Positions 27,716 to 35,820 of a stretch of DNA of 64,000 nucleotides are shown here, in pieces. Origin of the DNA: Rhizobium sp. BK316 (GTDB taxonomy: Bacteria; Pseudomonadota; Alphaproteobacteria; Rhizobiales; Rhizobiaceae); NCBI RefSeq assembly GCF_014193695.1, contig NZ_JACHZR010000009.1, positions 124,001-188,000 on the forward strand, given 5' to 3'. Every line of letters starts with the position of its first letter. Position 1 is the first letter of the stretch. The notes beneath the pieces are model-generated. The model was given only the letters and a program-made list of their open reading frames with translations, had not been told where the DNA came from and did not search any database. Both the position numbers and the translations under genes were made by a program.

Positions 27716-29338
27716 TCACCCCCGCAGCTCCCCCTTCAAATGGTCCGCCAGCCGCAGCGCCAGCGCCACGGCCGGAAGCGTCGGGTTGGCCTGTCCTGAC
27801 ACCGGAAACACCGAGCTGCCGGCGACATAGAGGTTGGTGAGGTCGTGGCAGCGGCAGTTGCCGTCGACGACGCTCGTGCGCGGCGAGGCGCCCATTCTCG
27901 TCAGGCCGATCTGGTGGTAGCCGTCGAGCGCCTGGCGGCGGACGGCGGCGGAGAGCGTTTCCTCGGGGTAGAGCCATTCGACGGTGCCGATCCGCCGTCT
28001 GGTGATCCATTCGGCCAGCGCATGGTGGCTCCTGATCAGCGAGGCGAGGTCCTCCTCGGCGAAATCGAAGCTGACGGCCAGCCGTTTCAGGCCGGTTTCG
28101 TCGACCTCGGAGCTCAGCCGCACGCGGTTTGCGGCGGCCGGCAGCTGCTCGCCGTGATAGGCGAGCCAATAGAGATGTTCGTCGTTCTTCACGAAGAAAT
28201 TCGGCTGGCGCTCGGATTTCAGCGCCGCCGTCGTCAGCTGCAGGGCGGCGTTGAAGCTCTCCACGGGGTTTGCGACCAGATCGGACAGCGAGGCGGTATC
28301 CGGCGCCTTCGCCTTGAAGGACATGCGGCGCATCCTGCGCCTGCCTGATATCGCCCTGATCATGTTCAGCGTCGCGCGGGCGCCCGCCGTCGAATAGACT
28401 TCCTCGAGCGGCGGGCTGCGCAGCCAGAAGACGCTGTTCAGCAGCTCATGTTCCTTCTGCAGCCTGCAGCTCGGGATCAGCCGCGAGCGGAACCAGGCGC
28501 CCGTGCCGTTGCGCCGGAAGAACAGCTTTTCCATGAAGGAGCGGTCGGCAAAGCGGATGCGGGCGATCTCGCCGGCCAGATGCCCCATGTAATAGCGCCC
28601 GAGCGGGCCTTCCGGGCCGCCGAAGAGCCGCGGCGCGATTTCCTGCGCCGCCAGCAGCAGCCGGGCATTTTCCCGCCCGCCGCAGGCCAGCACGAAGATC
28701 GTGGCGCCCAGCGAATGCAGCTTGCCGCGATGCCACACGAGCGCCCGTTTCATGCGGGCGCCTTCGCGGTCGAGATCGAGGCCGATCACGGTGGCCTGGG
28801 TGACGAGATGCAGGTTCGGCAAGCTCTCGATCAGCGTCCCGTGGGCCTTCGCCATATCCGGCTGGCTGGCCCAGCTTTCGACCGAGGGTTCGAAATCTCC
28901 GCCCGGATCATCCTGCAGGTCCCTTTGTGGATCCGGCCTCCCGGAAGCGGGCAGCTCGGCGCCGAGAAAGGCGCGGGCGTCGTCGTAATAGGCCCTGAAG
29001 GCGCTGTGTTCGATCGGCCAGCGCGCATCGCCGCGCACCGGCCTGCCATCGAAATCGCTGTCGTCGAACTCCACGCACCGGCCGCCCCAGGCTTTCGAGG
29101 TGCCGCCGACCGCCCGCCTGATGGTCAGGCTCGCTTCGGCATGGTGGGCGGTGCTGATGGAGGCGGCGGCCGCCAGCCGGTTCGTCTTGGCCGAGACGGC
29201 CTTGCCGCCGGATTCCAGGAGCGCGACCGAAAGCCCCGACCGGGCAAGTGCCGTGCCCAGCGCCAGACCGACAGGCCCGGAGCCGACGACGCACACGTCG
29301 ACGCGCCCCGCAAGCAGGCTTTGAAGCGACGAAATCAT
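27716..29338 (-). CDS. GMC-family FAD-dependent oxidoreductase
   Basis: A 540-residue flavoprotein. The FAD Rossmann motif is VDVCVVGSGPVGLALGTALA (residues 13-32), with GLSVALLESGG closing the second strand. GGTSKAWGGRCVEFDDSDF (about 78-96) is the FAD-loop region, and FVLACGGRENARLLLAA (about 214-230) is the usual mid-protein GMC segment. The C-terminus has DLTNLYVAGSSVFPVSGQANPTL (about 500-522), the conserved GMC ending that closes on the flavin. The HQIGLTRMG segment supplies the likely active-site His. Members oxidise alcohols or sugars; the substrate is unknown. It stands alone. Confidence 0.88.
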   Translation of the reverse strand: MISSLQSLLAGRVDVCVVGSGPVGLALGTALARSGLSVALLESGGKAVSAKTNRLAAAASISTAHHAEASLTIRRAVGGTSKAWGGRCVEFDDSDFDGRPVRGDARWPIEHSAFRAYYDDARAFLGAELPASGRPDPQRDLQDDPGGDFEPSVESWASQPDMAKAHGTLIESLPNLHLVTQATVIGLDLDREGARMKRALVWHRGKLHSLGATIFVLACGGRENARLLLAAQEIAPRLFGGPEGPLGRYYMGHLAGEIARIRFADRSFMEKLFFRRNGTGAWFRSRLIPSCRLQKEHELLNSVFWLRSPPLEEVYSTAGARATLNMIRAISGRRRMRRMSFKAKAPDTASLSDLVANPVESFNAALQLTTAALKSERQPNFFVKNDEHLYWLAYHGEQLPAAANRVRLSSEVDETGLKRLAVSFDFAEEDLASLIRSHHALAEWITRRRIGTVEWLYPEETLSAAVRRQALDGYHQIGLTRMGASPRTSVVDGNCRCHDLTNLYVAGSSVFPVSGQANPTLPAVALALRLADHLKGELRG

Positions 29339-29571
29339 TTCACCACCCCCCGGCTATGATGGCGGGATCATAGCCGTATTTTGCGGTGTCGTGTAATGTA
29401 ATTTTAGCGTTATTCAGCCGTCGGTTGTTGCGATGTCGTGAAGGCTTGCGGAGCTGGCGCAGAAGTGATGACCTGTTGACCCCGTTGCCCCGTTTTGTCA
29501 GCGACTTGGCCCGCGGCAAATGCTAGAGCTCTGGTCAGAGCCCTTTGGGCGCGGAAAAGGATCAGGGAACC

Positions 29572-30120
29572 ATGACGAGTGCACTCCTCATCATCGATAT
29601 GCAGATGGTCATGCAGGAGCGGCTCGATGCCGGGCGCGCGCATGTGAACGGCGAGGCGGGGAATAATATCGCAGCCCTTGCCGCCGCCTTCCGCGCCGCC
29701 CGCAAGCCGGTCATCCATATCCGCCATCGCGAGGCCGACGAGAGCTCGGCGCTCAACGAACATGCGCCGGGATACCGGCCGATGCCCTGCGCCGTGGCGC
29801 GGGAGAACGAGCCGGTCTTCATCAAATCCACCTCGTCTGCCTTTGCCTCCACCGAGCTCGAAGGCTATCTGCGCGAGGTCGGGATCACGCATCTGGTCGT
29901 GACGGGAGCGGTCGCCGGCTTCTGCGTCAATACCACCGTGCGCGCCGGTTCCGACCTCGGCTTCAAGATGAGCGTCGTCAAGGACGCCGTGCTCGGCTTC
30001 GACCTGCCGGATGCCGATCTGTCGGCACGGGAGATCTTCGACGTGACGATGGCGCATCTGGCCTCCGATTTCGCCGAGATGGTCGAGACGCGGCAGCTGA
30101 CGGCCATGCAGCCTGCTTGA
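29572..30120 (+). CDS. Isochorismatase-family cysteine hydrolase
   Basis: A 182-residue alpha/beta hydrolase. The catalytic triad is visible: Asp in SALLIIDMQ (about D9), Lys in EPVFIKSTSSAF and Cys in VTGAVAGFCVNTTVRAG. PVIHIRHRE matches the second core strand. Family members hydrolyse amides or vinyl ethers (nicotinamide, N-carbamoyl compounds, isochorismate); this short single-domain type is usually an amidase of unknown substrate. ATG 29572 is chosen over an earlier start because the family begins just before the IDMQ strand, and GGATCAGGGAACC lies upstream. It converges with the next gene, 9 nt apart. Confidence 0.85.
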   Translation: MTSALLIIDMQMVMQERLDAGRAHVNGEAGNNIAALAAAFRAARKPVIHIRHREADESSALNEHAPGYRPMPCAVARENEPVFIKSTSSAFASTELEGYLREVGITHLVVTGAVAGFCVNTTVRAGSDLGFKMSVVKDAVLGFDLPDADLSAREIFDVTMAHLASDFAEMVETRQLTAMQPA

Positions 30121-30129
30121 CTTCGACGT

Positions 30130-30933
30130 CTAATCCCGCTTCTCGCCCACCAGAGCGAAGATCGGTCCGTAGCCGCCGTGCCAGGATGTGTCGTTGCGGC
30201 TGAGCGCCGGATTGTAGAGCCCGGTGCCGTTTCCGCCGTCGAGGAAAAGTGCGTCGGGGCATTTCAGCCCGTCGCGGAAGAAGCTTGCGAAATCGTGGAA
30301 GTTCACGTCGCCTTCGCTGATGACGAAGCGCAGCGTGCCGTCGGCTGAGAGCCCGACGCCGTTGCGGCGCGTGCGGTCGCTCGAGCCTGGTATGAAGATC
30401 GGGTTGATCCTGTTTTCGATGACCAGCATCGGGCCGGATTGGGTGGCGAGCTGCACGTTCGGTTTCTGCTTCAGGAAGTCTTCGGTTGAGACGATGTGGG
30501 CGCCGGCCTTATCGAGATAGAAGATGCCGTTCGGCTGCTTGAAGAAGTTCGGCACCGGGCCGGAAACCTTGGGCGGCGCCTCCACGTTGACCGGTATCAG
30601 CGCCTTGCCATCCTCGACATAAAGCCCCATCGGCGTAAAATCCTCGCGGTACATGCCAGCATTCATGGCAAAGAGGAGCCGATGTCCTTCACCGGTGACA
30701 GCATCGGCGACGCCCGAAAACCTGCGATAGGGCTTGCCGCCGGCATCCTTCCAGAACAGGCGCAGGTCCGACTCTGCGGGATCGACATCGCAGACGATAT
30801 AGTCGGCGCCTTCGAAGTTTTGGCGCGCGCAGGGGTCTGCCGGCGCCGGCGTGGCGTCTGCATCCGGAGCCTGTGCTTTGGCGGTGAGGGCACCGGCAAG
30901 GAGCAGGGCAAAGGCGAACATGGTGCGAAGCAT
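30130..30933 (-). CDS. Secreted phosphodiester glycosidase family protein (NAGPA/DUF2233-like)
   Basis: A 267-residue exported protein. A signal peptide occupies residues 1-22 (MLRTMFAFALLLAGALTAKAQA). The mature domain carries HRLLFAMNAGMYREDFTPMGLYVEDG (strand and Gly-rich turn), PNGIFYLDKAGAHIVST and CPDALFLDGGNGTGLYNP, the conserved LDGG motif of phosphodiester glycosidases related to mannose-6-phosphate uncovering enzyme. Bacterial members are thought to act on cell-envelope sugar phosphodiesters. ATG 30933 has CAGGAGATGCC as SD. It is divergent from the membrane-protein gene at 31031. Confidence 0.82.
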   Translation of the reverse strand: MLRTMFAFALLLAGALTAKAQAPDADATPAPADPCARQNFEGADYIVCDVDPAESDLRLFWKDAGGKPYRRFSGVADAVTGEGHRLLFAMNAGMYREDFTPMGLYVEDGKALIPVNVEAPPKVSGPVPNFFKQPNGIFYLDKAGAHIVSTEDFLKQKPNVQLATQSGPMLVIENRINPIFIPGSSDRTRRNGVGLSADGTLRFVISEGDVNFHDFASFFRDGLKCPDALFLDGGNGTGLYNPALSRNDTSWHGGYGPIFALVGEKRD

Positions 30934-31030
30934 GGCATCTCCTGACTCGTAACCCGTCACTCGTAGCTGATGACCGGGAAAGAAGGCGAGAGCGAGGAGC
31001 AAATTAACGTCTACCTGCGAAGCTTGCCGT

Positions 31031-31387
31031 ATGCACACGCTGACCGACCTGCTGCCCTGGATATTGGCCCTACCGCCCGCCCTTTGGGAGATCTGGCGCG
31101 TGCGAAAAGCCTATGGCTGGGCGCTCGGCAGCATCGCAAGTATCATCGTTTTTGGAGGCATCGTCCTGTGGGTCGAAGTGGTGATAGGAACCGCGCCGCA
31201 GCTCGATATGCGGTTCGGCCCTGCGGGCGCTGCGCAGGCGCTTTGCCTGCTGATCGGGCCGCCGGCGGTCACCGTCTGGATCGCACCGAAATCGAGCCTT
31301 GCCGCCGGCATCTTCGCCGGTACCATCGCCGGCTTCTGCCTCTTGTTGCTCACGGCGGTCATCGGGCTTGCCGTGTATGGAGCCTGA
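31031..31387 (+). CDS. Small membrane protein
   Basis: A 118-residue protein with three to four hydrophobic segments: residues 6-20 (DLLPWILALPPALWE), 30-50 (ALGSIASIIVFGGIVLWVEVV), 68-85 (AAQALCLLIGPPAVTVWIA) and 90-116. No motif points to a function. It starts 98 nt from the divergent phosphodiester-glycosidase gene and could share a control region with it. SD is weak. Confidence 0.6.
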   Translation: MHTLTDLLPWILALPPALWEIWRVRKAYGWALGSIASIIVFGGIVLWVEVVIGTAPQLDMRFGPAGAAQALCLLIGPPAVTVWIAPKSSLAAGIFAGTIAGFCLLLLTAVIGLAVYGA

Positions 31388-31505
31388 TCAGAAGCGAGGT
31401 CATTGAATCAGTCGTCGCGATGTCGCAGAAATCAGGAAAGCAGGTGTCGCTTCGCCGGTTTTTTGCGACGGCGGTTTCACGAGACTGATAGACAGAGGAG
31501 GAGTT

Positions 31506-32111
31506 ATGTCGCTTACGGAGCAGCAGTTCTTCGAATTCGTCCGCCGTAACCCTGTAAACGCTGAATTATTGAGCCGGCTGCGCGCCCTCCAGATCCCCCA
31601 AGGCATTCTAACCGCCGGCTGCCTCGTCCAGACGGTTTGGAATTTAAAGTCCGGTCATGATCCTCAGTATGGGATAAAAGACTACGACATCTTTTATTTC
31701 GATGACTCCGACCTGTCATGGGAGGCGGAAGACGTCGTCATTCGCCGAGTGCAGCAGGCGGTCGCCGATCTATCCGCGAAGGTGGAGATCAAGAACCAGG
31801 CGCGGGTCCACCTCTGGTACAAGGACAAGTTCGGAGCGGAATATCCAGCACTACAAAAGGCGGAGGATGGCATCGACCGTTATCTTACCCTTTGCACAAG
31901 GGTTGGTATTCGCCTTTGCGACGACAGCCTTTATGCTCCCGATGGCTTGGATGACATGTGGAATGGCATCCTGCGCCTGAACTCTCTCAATCCTCAGCTT
32001 GAATTATACCTGATCAAATGCACCCAGTATCTACAGCGGTGGCCGTGGCTGACGATTGTTGATGGCCAAACAGGGGCGGCAGCGCACCACGACGCTGACG
32101 TTCGCACATAA
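31506..32111 (+). CDS. Nucleotidyltransferase family protein (NTP_transf_6)
   Basis: A 201-residue protein. The landmark is LTAGCLVQTVWNLKSGHDPQ (residues 36-55) followed by GIKDYDIFYFDDSDLSWEAE (about 56-75), where the Asp pair of KDYDIFYFDD corresponds to the metal-binding DxD of the fold, then RVHLWYKDKFG and the CTRVGIRL stretch. This is the PF06042-type family of predicted nucleotidyltransferases, about 180-200 residues, whose substrates are unknown. SD AGAGGAGGAGTT is strong. The C-terminal 15 residues (GQTGAAAHHDADVRT) look like a non-conserved tail. Confidence 0.85.
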   Translation: MSLTEQQFFEFVRRNPVNAELLSRLRALQIPQGILTAGCLVQTVWNLKSGHDPQYGIKDYDIFYFDDSDLSWEAEDVVIRRVQQAVADLSAKVEIKNQARVHLWYKDKFGAEYPALQKAEDGIDRYLTLCTRVGIRLCDDSLYAPDGLDDMWNGILRLNSLNPQLELYLIKCTQYLQRWPWLTIVDGQTGAAAHHDADVRT

Positions 32112-32338
32112 TCCACGCCGGCTGTCTATCGCGAAGATCCCGCTTGGCTCTAACTATCAGTGAGACGGGCGCCATAGTACGCCGCCTCTGTGCTCGTCGG
32201 GCTGGCTAAGGAAACGGAAATTTCTCAAGAAAATCGTTACAATCCCGCCGGATATCACCCGATTGGGGGTAGCGATTTCCCTGATGATGGCTAGGCTGAA
32301 GTCGGCCTTGTGGAGCTGGGCCAAATTGACGCAATTTC

Positions 32339-32371
32339 GAGGCCGTCTCTCCCGACGAGCCTCTTTTTTTT
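32339..32371 (+). terminator. Strong Rho-independent terminator, possible 3' end of a small RNA
   Basis: gaggccgtc (32339-32347) pairs with gacgagcctc (32354-32363, one bulged A), followed by eight Ts (32364-32371). It lies 230 nt beyond the nucleotidyltransferase stop, which is far for that gene; a separate short transcript beginning around 32200-32270 could end here. Confidence 0.65.
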
Positions 32372-32406
32372 ATGCGCCGGGGGGCATGGTTCAGCCTGCG
32401 CAGAAA

Positions 32407-32781
32407 CTACCGGGCGTGGACGCCCAGCAGGTCGAATTCGTCGATCAACCCCACCACCTTCCTGCCATCGAATGTCTCGGCGCCGATGATGCTTTTTCCA
32501 TCATATTTTTCGGCCTGCAGGATGATGACGTATTTGTCTTCCTGGCGGAAATAGCCGTATTGCGGGATTTCGATATCGATCGGCTTGCCGTAGCTTTGGT
32601 CATCCTGCCCGGTGGCAAAGATCGCCGTTCCGTTATCGACATCCTCGGGGGCCGCGGCCCGGCCGGTTAAAAAGCCCGAGTTCGGCAGAGCCGGCCACTT
32701 GGCGGCGCCGCTGAAAAGCAGGGCGGCGCAAAGTGCTACGGCAAGCGCCCTTATTGTCTTGAACTCAGTCGTCTTTGCCAT
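32407..32781 (-). CDS. Secreted or membrane-anchored hypothetical protein
   Basis: A 124-residue protein. Residues 11-27 (ALAVALCAALLFSGAAK) are a hydrophobic N-terminal segment, either a signal peptide or an anchor. The mature part is polar and beta-like: EDVDNGTAIFATGQDDQSYG, IDIEIPQYGYFRQEDKYVII and a final KVVGLIDEFDLLGV. No family is recognised. SD CAGGAGTGGACC fits the start. It is monocistronic, with a terminator of the opposite strand just downstream. Confidence 0.6.
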   Translation of the reverse strand: MAKTTEFKTIRALAVALCAALLFSGAAKWPALPNSGFLTGRAAAPEDVDNGTAIFATGQDDQSYGKPIDIEIPQYGYFRQEDKYVIILQAEKYDGKSIIGAETFDGRKVVGLIDEFDLLGVHAR

Positions 32782-32984
32782 GGTCCACTCCTGCCGTGCG
32801 AGGAAGGGGCGAGAGGTGCGTCATCCTATGAATTCTCCCTGCAGCCGGAAGTTCCCAAAAACCGCCAACCGAAGGCAAGGGCAAGATGGGATGGCGGCAC
32901 TGCACAATTTTATTCGCGATGGCGCATATAGGGCAAAGGGCATCCGGTAGCCGGATACCGGTGGGGCAGGGCGCACAAGCCGGT

Positions 32985-33497
32985 CTAGCCGTCTGCCTGA
33001 TCCGCTTCGCGCGTCATCTCGATCATCGTCGGGCGGAAGCCCATGGCGGCAAAGAGGCTGCGGGCGGTCTCGTTGCGGTAGGCGGTCGAGAGCACGAAGC
33101 GTTCGGCGCCGAGGGATTTCAATCCGGCCATCGCCGCTTCCAGGAGCAGTCTCCCGACGCCTTCGCGGCGGCGTGCCGGATCGACGAAGAGGTCGTGGAT
33201 GACGCCCGCCGGCCCGCGCAGCGACATGTAGTCGAAGCCCTGCAGCTCCGCATAGGCATAGCCGACCAGCGCGCCGTCCTCTTCGGCGACGATGACGATG
33301 ACTTCGGGTCGGGTGACTTGGCTCTTGAGGAACTGCCCGTATCGCAACGGCGTGCTTTTCGCCGCTTCGATGAAGCGCCTGGCATCCAGTTCATGATGCA
33401 TCGCGACGAGCAGGGCGCCGAAGCCGCCGAGGATTTCCATGTCGCGGGGATTGGCAGGGCGGATCTTGACTACATGTTCAACCGGCTTCGTCGGCAT
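32985..33497 (-). CDS. GNAT-family N-acetyltransferase
   Basis: A 170-residue protein. The GNAT fold is clear: VKIRPANPRDMEILGGF (first strand and helix), VIVIVAEEDGALVGYAYAEL (about 66-85), the acetyl-CoA-binding motif IHDLFVDPARRREGVGRLLL (about 98-117; the RRxGVG loop) and LSTAYRNETARSLFAAMGF (about 134-152). ATG 33497 is chosen over a start about 140 nt upstream because the added residues would be encoded by intergenic repeat-flanking DNA. The substrate cannot be read from the sequence; such proteins act on small amines or protein N-termini. Confidence 0.85.
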   Translation of the reverse strand: MPTKPVEHVVKIRPANPRDMEILGGFGALLVAMHHELDARRFIEAAKSTPLRYGQFLKSQVTRPEVIVIVAEEDGALVGYAYAELQGFDYMSLRGPAGVIHDLFVDPARRREGVGRLLLEAAMAGLKSLGAERFVLSTAYRNETARSLFAAMGFRPTMIEMTREADQADG

Positions 33498-33632
33498 AGG
33501 TGTGATTCCAGGTGGGCTTTCGATCGGGGATCCTGACGACATTGCGGCCGGTTGCAAGGCCATATCTCCGCGAGTGGCGGCCGAACGCCGGTTATCCGGG
33601 ATCCACCAGCACCGGACTGCCACTGGCCCCTT

Positions 33633-33705
33633 CGTCATCCTCGGGCTTGTCCCGAGGATCTGCCGCCGCCCGCAGTAGATCCTCGGGACAAGCCCGAGGA
33701 TGACG
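33633..33705. repeat. Long palindromic rhizobial intergenic repeat
   Basis: cgtcatcctcgggcttgtcc beginning at 33633 is repeated in inverse as the segment ending at 33705 (gatcctcgggacaagcccga then ggatgacg), with a 15-nt centre. The stem is about 28 bp and nearly perfect. Copies of this TCATCCTCGGGCTTGTCCCGAGGATC word are frequent between genes in Rhizobiaceae. It sits between the GNAT gene and cspA; the gap 33498-33958 otherwise holds only the likely long 5' leader of cspA. Confidence 0.75.
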
Positions 33706-33958
33706 TTGCGTTAGTCGGCCCGAATAAAAATTCCATCACCAAATCAGCCGCTTGCAGCAAAAACTTGCAGGTGATTCGAAGTTTTTCCGGCTGTGTCTGT
33801 TGCCAAATTTAAAATTGACCGTATATTACGCAAATCGACCATTGCTTGTGACGTCGTTGAAGAGCCATTGCGCTCTCGCCAGATTTCCTTCCAAATAATC
33901 GACCCAAGCCCGCAGGGTATCGCGGGAATTTCAACGGTTGCTTTGAAAGGAGATCGTT

Positions 33959-34168
33959 ATGAATACAGGTACAGTCAAGTGGTTCAACGCCACCAAGGGT
34001 TTCGGTTTTATCCAGCCGGATAACGGCGGCGCCGACGTTTTCGTCCATATTTCTGCAGTTGAACGCGCAGGCCTGCGCTCGCTCGCAGACGGACAGAAGG
34101 TCAGCTACGACATCGTGCAGGACCGCCGCTCGGGCAAGAGCTCTGCCGATAACCTCCGGGCTGCCTAA
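33959..34168 (+). CDS. cspA: Cold-shock protein CspA
   Basis: A 69-residue single cold-shock domain with both nucleic-acid-binding motifs: KGFGFIQP (RNP1, residues 14-21) and VFVHI (RNP2, about 30-34). It begins GTVKWFNATKGFGF, the standard rhizobial CspA N-terminus. It binds single-stranded RNA and DNA and melts secondary structure in the cold. SD AAAGGAGATCGTT is strong. The AT-richer 150 nt upstream is a plausible long regulated 5' UTR. A strong hairpin with a U-tract (34246-34277) follows. Confidence 0.95.
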   Translation: MNTGTVKWFNATKGFGFIQPDNGGADVFVHISAVERAGLRSLADGQKVSYDIVQDRRSGKSSADNLRAA

Positions 34169-34245
34169 GAACTTGTCACGACTTCGCGCGACCACGGATG
34201 TACTGGCGCGCGGAGACGATGACTGAGGCCAGGCACTGGCCAGGG

Positions 34246-34277
34246 AAGGTCGGGAGCAGTCCCGGCCTTTAATTTTT
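34246..34277 (+). terminator. Terminator or attenuator after cspA
   Basis: aaggtcggga (34246-34255) and tcccggcctt (34260-34269) form a 10-bp stem with a 4-nt loop, followed by TAATTTTT. It lies 78 nt after cspA and only 22 nt before the next start codon, so read-through would be needed to couple the two genes. Confidence 0.75.
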
Positions 34278-34298
34278 GTTTCATGAGGGTAGAACGAC

Positions 34299-34589
34299 AT
34301 GGCATATCGTCGTTACCGGCCGGGTGACACCATTGTGCTGAAGAATGGCGTTCTCGGCAACGCGCAGCCCTCGGGTTCCGGCAACATTCTATCCGTCCTG
34401 CCGGCTGCGCAGGGTTTCGTTCATTACCGCGTGCGGTTTCAGAACGAAAATTTCGAGCGCAGCGTCCGCCAGGATGATATAGACGTGCTCGCATCGCCCT
34501 CGTCGCCCTTGCCTTCCGAGGCGCGGGCGGTTACCGAGAGTCCGAAATCGAGCTGGATCAATTCGAATTCGATCCGCATCAGGAAATAA
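34299..34589 (+). CDS. Conserved small protein of the cspA-rpsU region
   Basis: A 96-residue protein starting MAYRRYRPGDTIVLKNGVLG, with a beta-rich first 65 residues (GFVHYRVRFQNENFERSVRQ, DDIDVLAS) and a disordered Ser/Pro-rich tail. The RPGDTIVLKNG and YRVRFQNENFER pattern suggests a small barrel, such as an SH3-like fold, possibly RNA- or ribosome-related, but that is inference. SD GAGGGTAGAACGAC. It is 28 nt from rpsU on the same strand and is probably co-transcribed with it. Confidence 0.65.
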   Translation: MAYRRYRPGDTIVLKNGVLGNAQPSGSGNILSVLPAAQGFVHYRVRFQNENFERSVRQDDIDVLASPSSPLPSEARAVTESPKSSWINSNSIRIRK

Positions 34590-34617
34590 CAGCAGCAACG
34601 CTGATTAAGGAGAAAAC

Positions 34618-34863
34618 TTGCAGGTACTCGTCCGAGACAACAATGTCGACCAAGCCCTCCGCGTGCTCAAGAAGAAGCTGCAGCGCGAAGGTGTGTTCCG
34701 CGAAATGAAGGAACGCAGCGCCTATGAAAAGCCGTCGGAAAAGCGCGCCCGCGAAAAGGGCGAAGCCATCCGCCGCGCCCGCAAGCTCGCCCGCAAGCAG
34801 GCGCAGCGCGAAGGCCTGCTGCCGGCACCGAAGAAGAAGGTGATCGCTCGCGGCGCCCGCTGA
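34618..34863 (+). CDS. rpsU: 30S ribosomal protein S21 (TTG start)
   Basis: An 81-residue S21. The canonical sequence MQVLVRDNNVDQALRVLKKK is followed by REGVFREMKERSAYEKPSEKR and a Lys/Arg-rich C-terminus, as in rhizobial S21 proteins, which are longer than the 71-residue enterobacterial form. The start codon is TTG at 34618, with AAGGAGAAAAC immediately upstream. S21 sits on the 30S platform near the anti-SD and helps initiation. Its position behind cspA and the small protein at 34299, and ahead of another small basic protein, forms a cold/translation cluster. Confidence 0.95.
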   Translation: MQVLVRDNNVDQALRVLKKKLQREGVFREMKERSAYEKPSEKRAREKGEAIRRARKLARKQAQREGLLPAPKKKVIARGAR

Positions 34864-34902
34864 CGCTTTCCCGGTCTCAGGATCCAACGAGGAGGAGGAG
34901 AC

Positions 34903-35106
34903 ATGACCGAGTCGAAGGATACGTTCTTCAAGCCCGAAAAGCTTTCGCCGCAGGCGAAGGCTGAGCAGACGACGTCTGTCGCCAAGGGCATCCTCGAAAG
35001 CGAAGCTGCCGCCCGGCAGAAGAAAACGGAAAAGCTGCGTGCGCTGAGGCTCGCCCAGCCGGTGCCCGAGGCACCGGCGAAGAAGGGTAAGGCGAAGAAG
35101 GGGTAG
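34903..35106 (+). CDS. Small basic rhizobial protein
   Basis: A 67-residue Lys/Ala/Glu-rich protein (MTESKDTFFKPEKLSPQAKA ... LRLAQPVPEAPAKKGKAKKG), predicted helical and cytosolic with a basic tail. SD GAGGAGGAGAC is strong, 39 nt after rpsU, so it is probably the last gene of that transcript. I do not recognise a named family. The tail resembles nucleic-acid-binding tails. Its 3' end and terminator have been duplicated about 575 nt downstream (35609-35768). Confidence 0.7.
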   Translation: MTESKDTFFKPEKLSPQAKAEQTTSVAKGILESEAAARQKKTEKLRALRLAQPVPEAPAKKGKAKKG

Positions 35107-35154
35107 GGGCTTTTAGGTCTCGCCTTGATTTGGCTTTGGTATGATTGATATTTT

Positions 35155-35186
35155 GAGGCGGTGTTCCTTAGGGTGCCGCCTTTTTT
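35155..35186 (+). terminator. Rho-independent terminator of the rpsU cluster
   Basis: gaggcggtg (35155-35163) pairs with tgccgcc (35174-35180) plus the first Ts, followed by TTTTTT. It ends the transcript containing rpsU and the gene at 34903. A near-identical copy is at 35731-35759. Confidence 0.75.
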
Positions 35187-35317
35187 GCGTTGTGCCGTGG
35201 GCACCCCCGCTCGGGGGGAGCGGGTAGCTGATCTGCCCGGCTCAGGGGGGAGCGATCGTCGTGCAGGCCACATTTCCAAAGCGGTCACGAAAAGGCCGGG
35301 TTTCACCGTTGCGGATT

Positions 35318-35524
35318 TCAATGGAACGTAACTGCCCGTTCCGGCACGGAGATCTCTTCTTCTGCAAGGCCGCTGAGTGCGACGACCACCTCGTCAATGG
35401 ACCAGCCGACGCTCAGAGCATGGTCGATCAGCTGGTGAAAATCGGTTTCGAGGTAGTCCTTGCAATCGTTGAGACGATCTGCAGCAACAATAATTGTTGC
35501 GCGTGAATTCAGGACCTTGGTCAT
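35318..35524 (-). CDS. Small hypothetical protein
   Basis: A 68-residue protein starting MTKVLNSRATIIVAADRLND, then CKDYLETDFHQLIDHALSVG, WSIDEVVVALSGLAEEE and ISVPERAVTFH. It appears to be a small alpha/beta protein with no membrane segment. SD AAAAGGATAAGG fits ATG 35524 better than the earlier ATG at 35548. It lies between the two duplicated terminator copies and reads against them. No known family. Confidence 0.6.
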   Translation of the reverse strand: MTKVLNSRATIIVAADRLNDCKDYLETDFHQLIDHALSVGWSIDEVVVALSGLAEEEISVPERAVTFH

Positions 35525-35608
35525 GGCCTTATCCTTTTCTGCGAACATAACCGGCGTGCCCGGTTATAGTTCCAATTCCGCAGCATGTTCTTGCATGAAT
35601 ACTTAACA

Positions 35609-35768
35609 GCTTGCGACTGAGGCTCGCCCAGCCTGCGCCTGAAGCGCCGGCGAAGAAGCCCAGGGCGCCGAAGAAGGGGTAGGGGCTTTTGGGTCTCGCC
35701 TTGATTTGGTTTTGGTGTGATTGATATTTTGAGGCGGTGCTCCTTGGGGCCGCCTTTTTGCGTTGTGC
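35609..35768 (+). pseudogene. Duplicated 3' fragment of the gene at 34903, with terminator
   Basis: From about 35614 on, the sequence tracks 35042-35190: gaggctcgcccagcc, then gcgccggcgaagaag, the stop context gaagaaggggtaggggcttt, cgccttgatttgg and the terminator gaggcggtgctcctt...gccgccttttt. It encodes only the last 20 or so residues (LRLAQPAPEAPAKKPRAPKKG-like) with no start codon or SD, so it is a remnant. The terminator copy (35731-35759) is intact and may serve as a bidirectional boundary for the autotransporter gene. Confidence 0.7.
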
Positions 35769-35820
35769 CACACGGAACGCCCGCTTGTGAGGAGGGGTTT
35801 TCGCAGCAAAGCCTCGCCAC

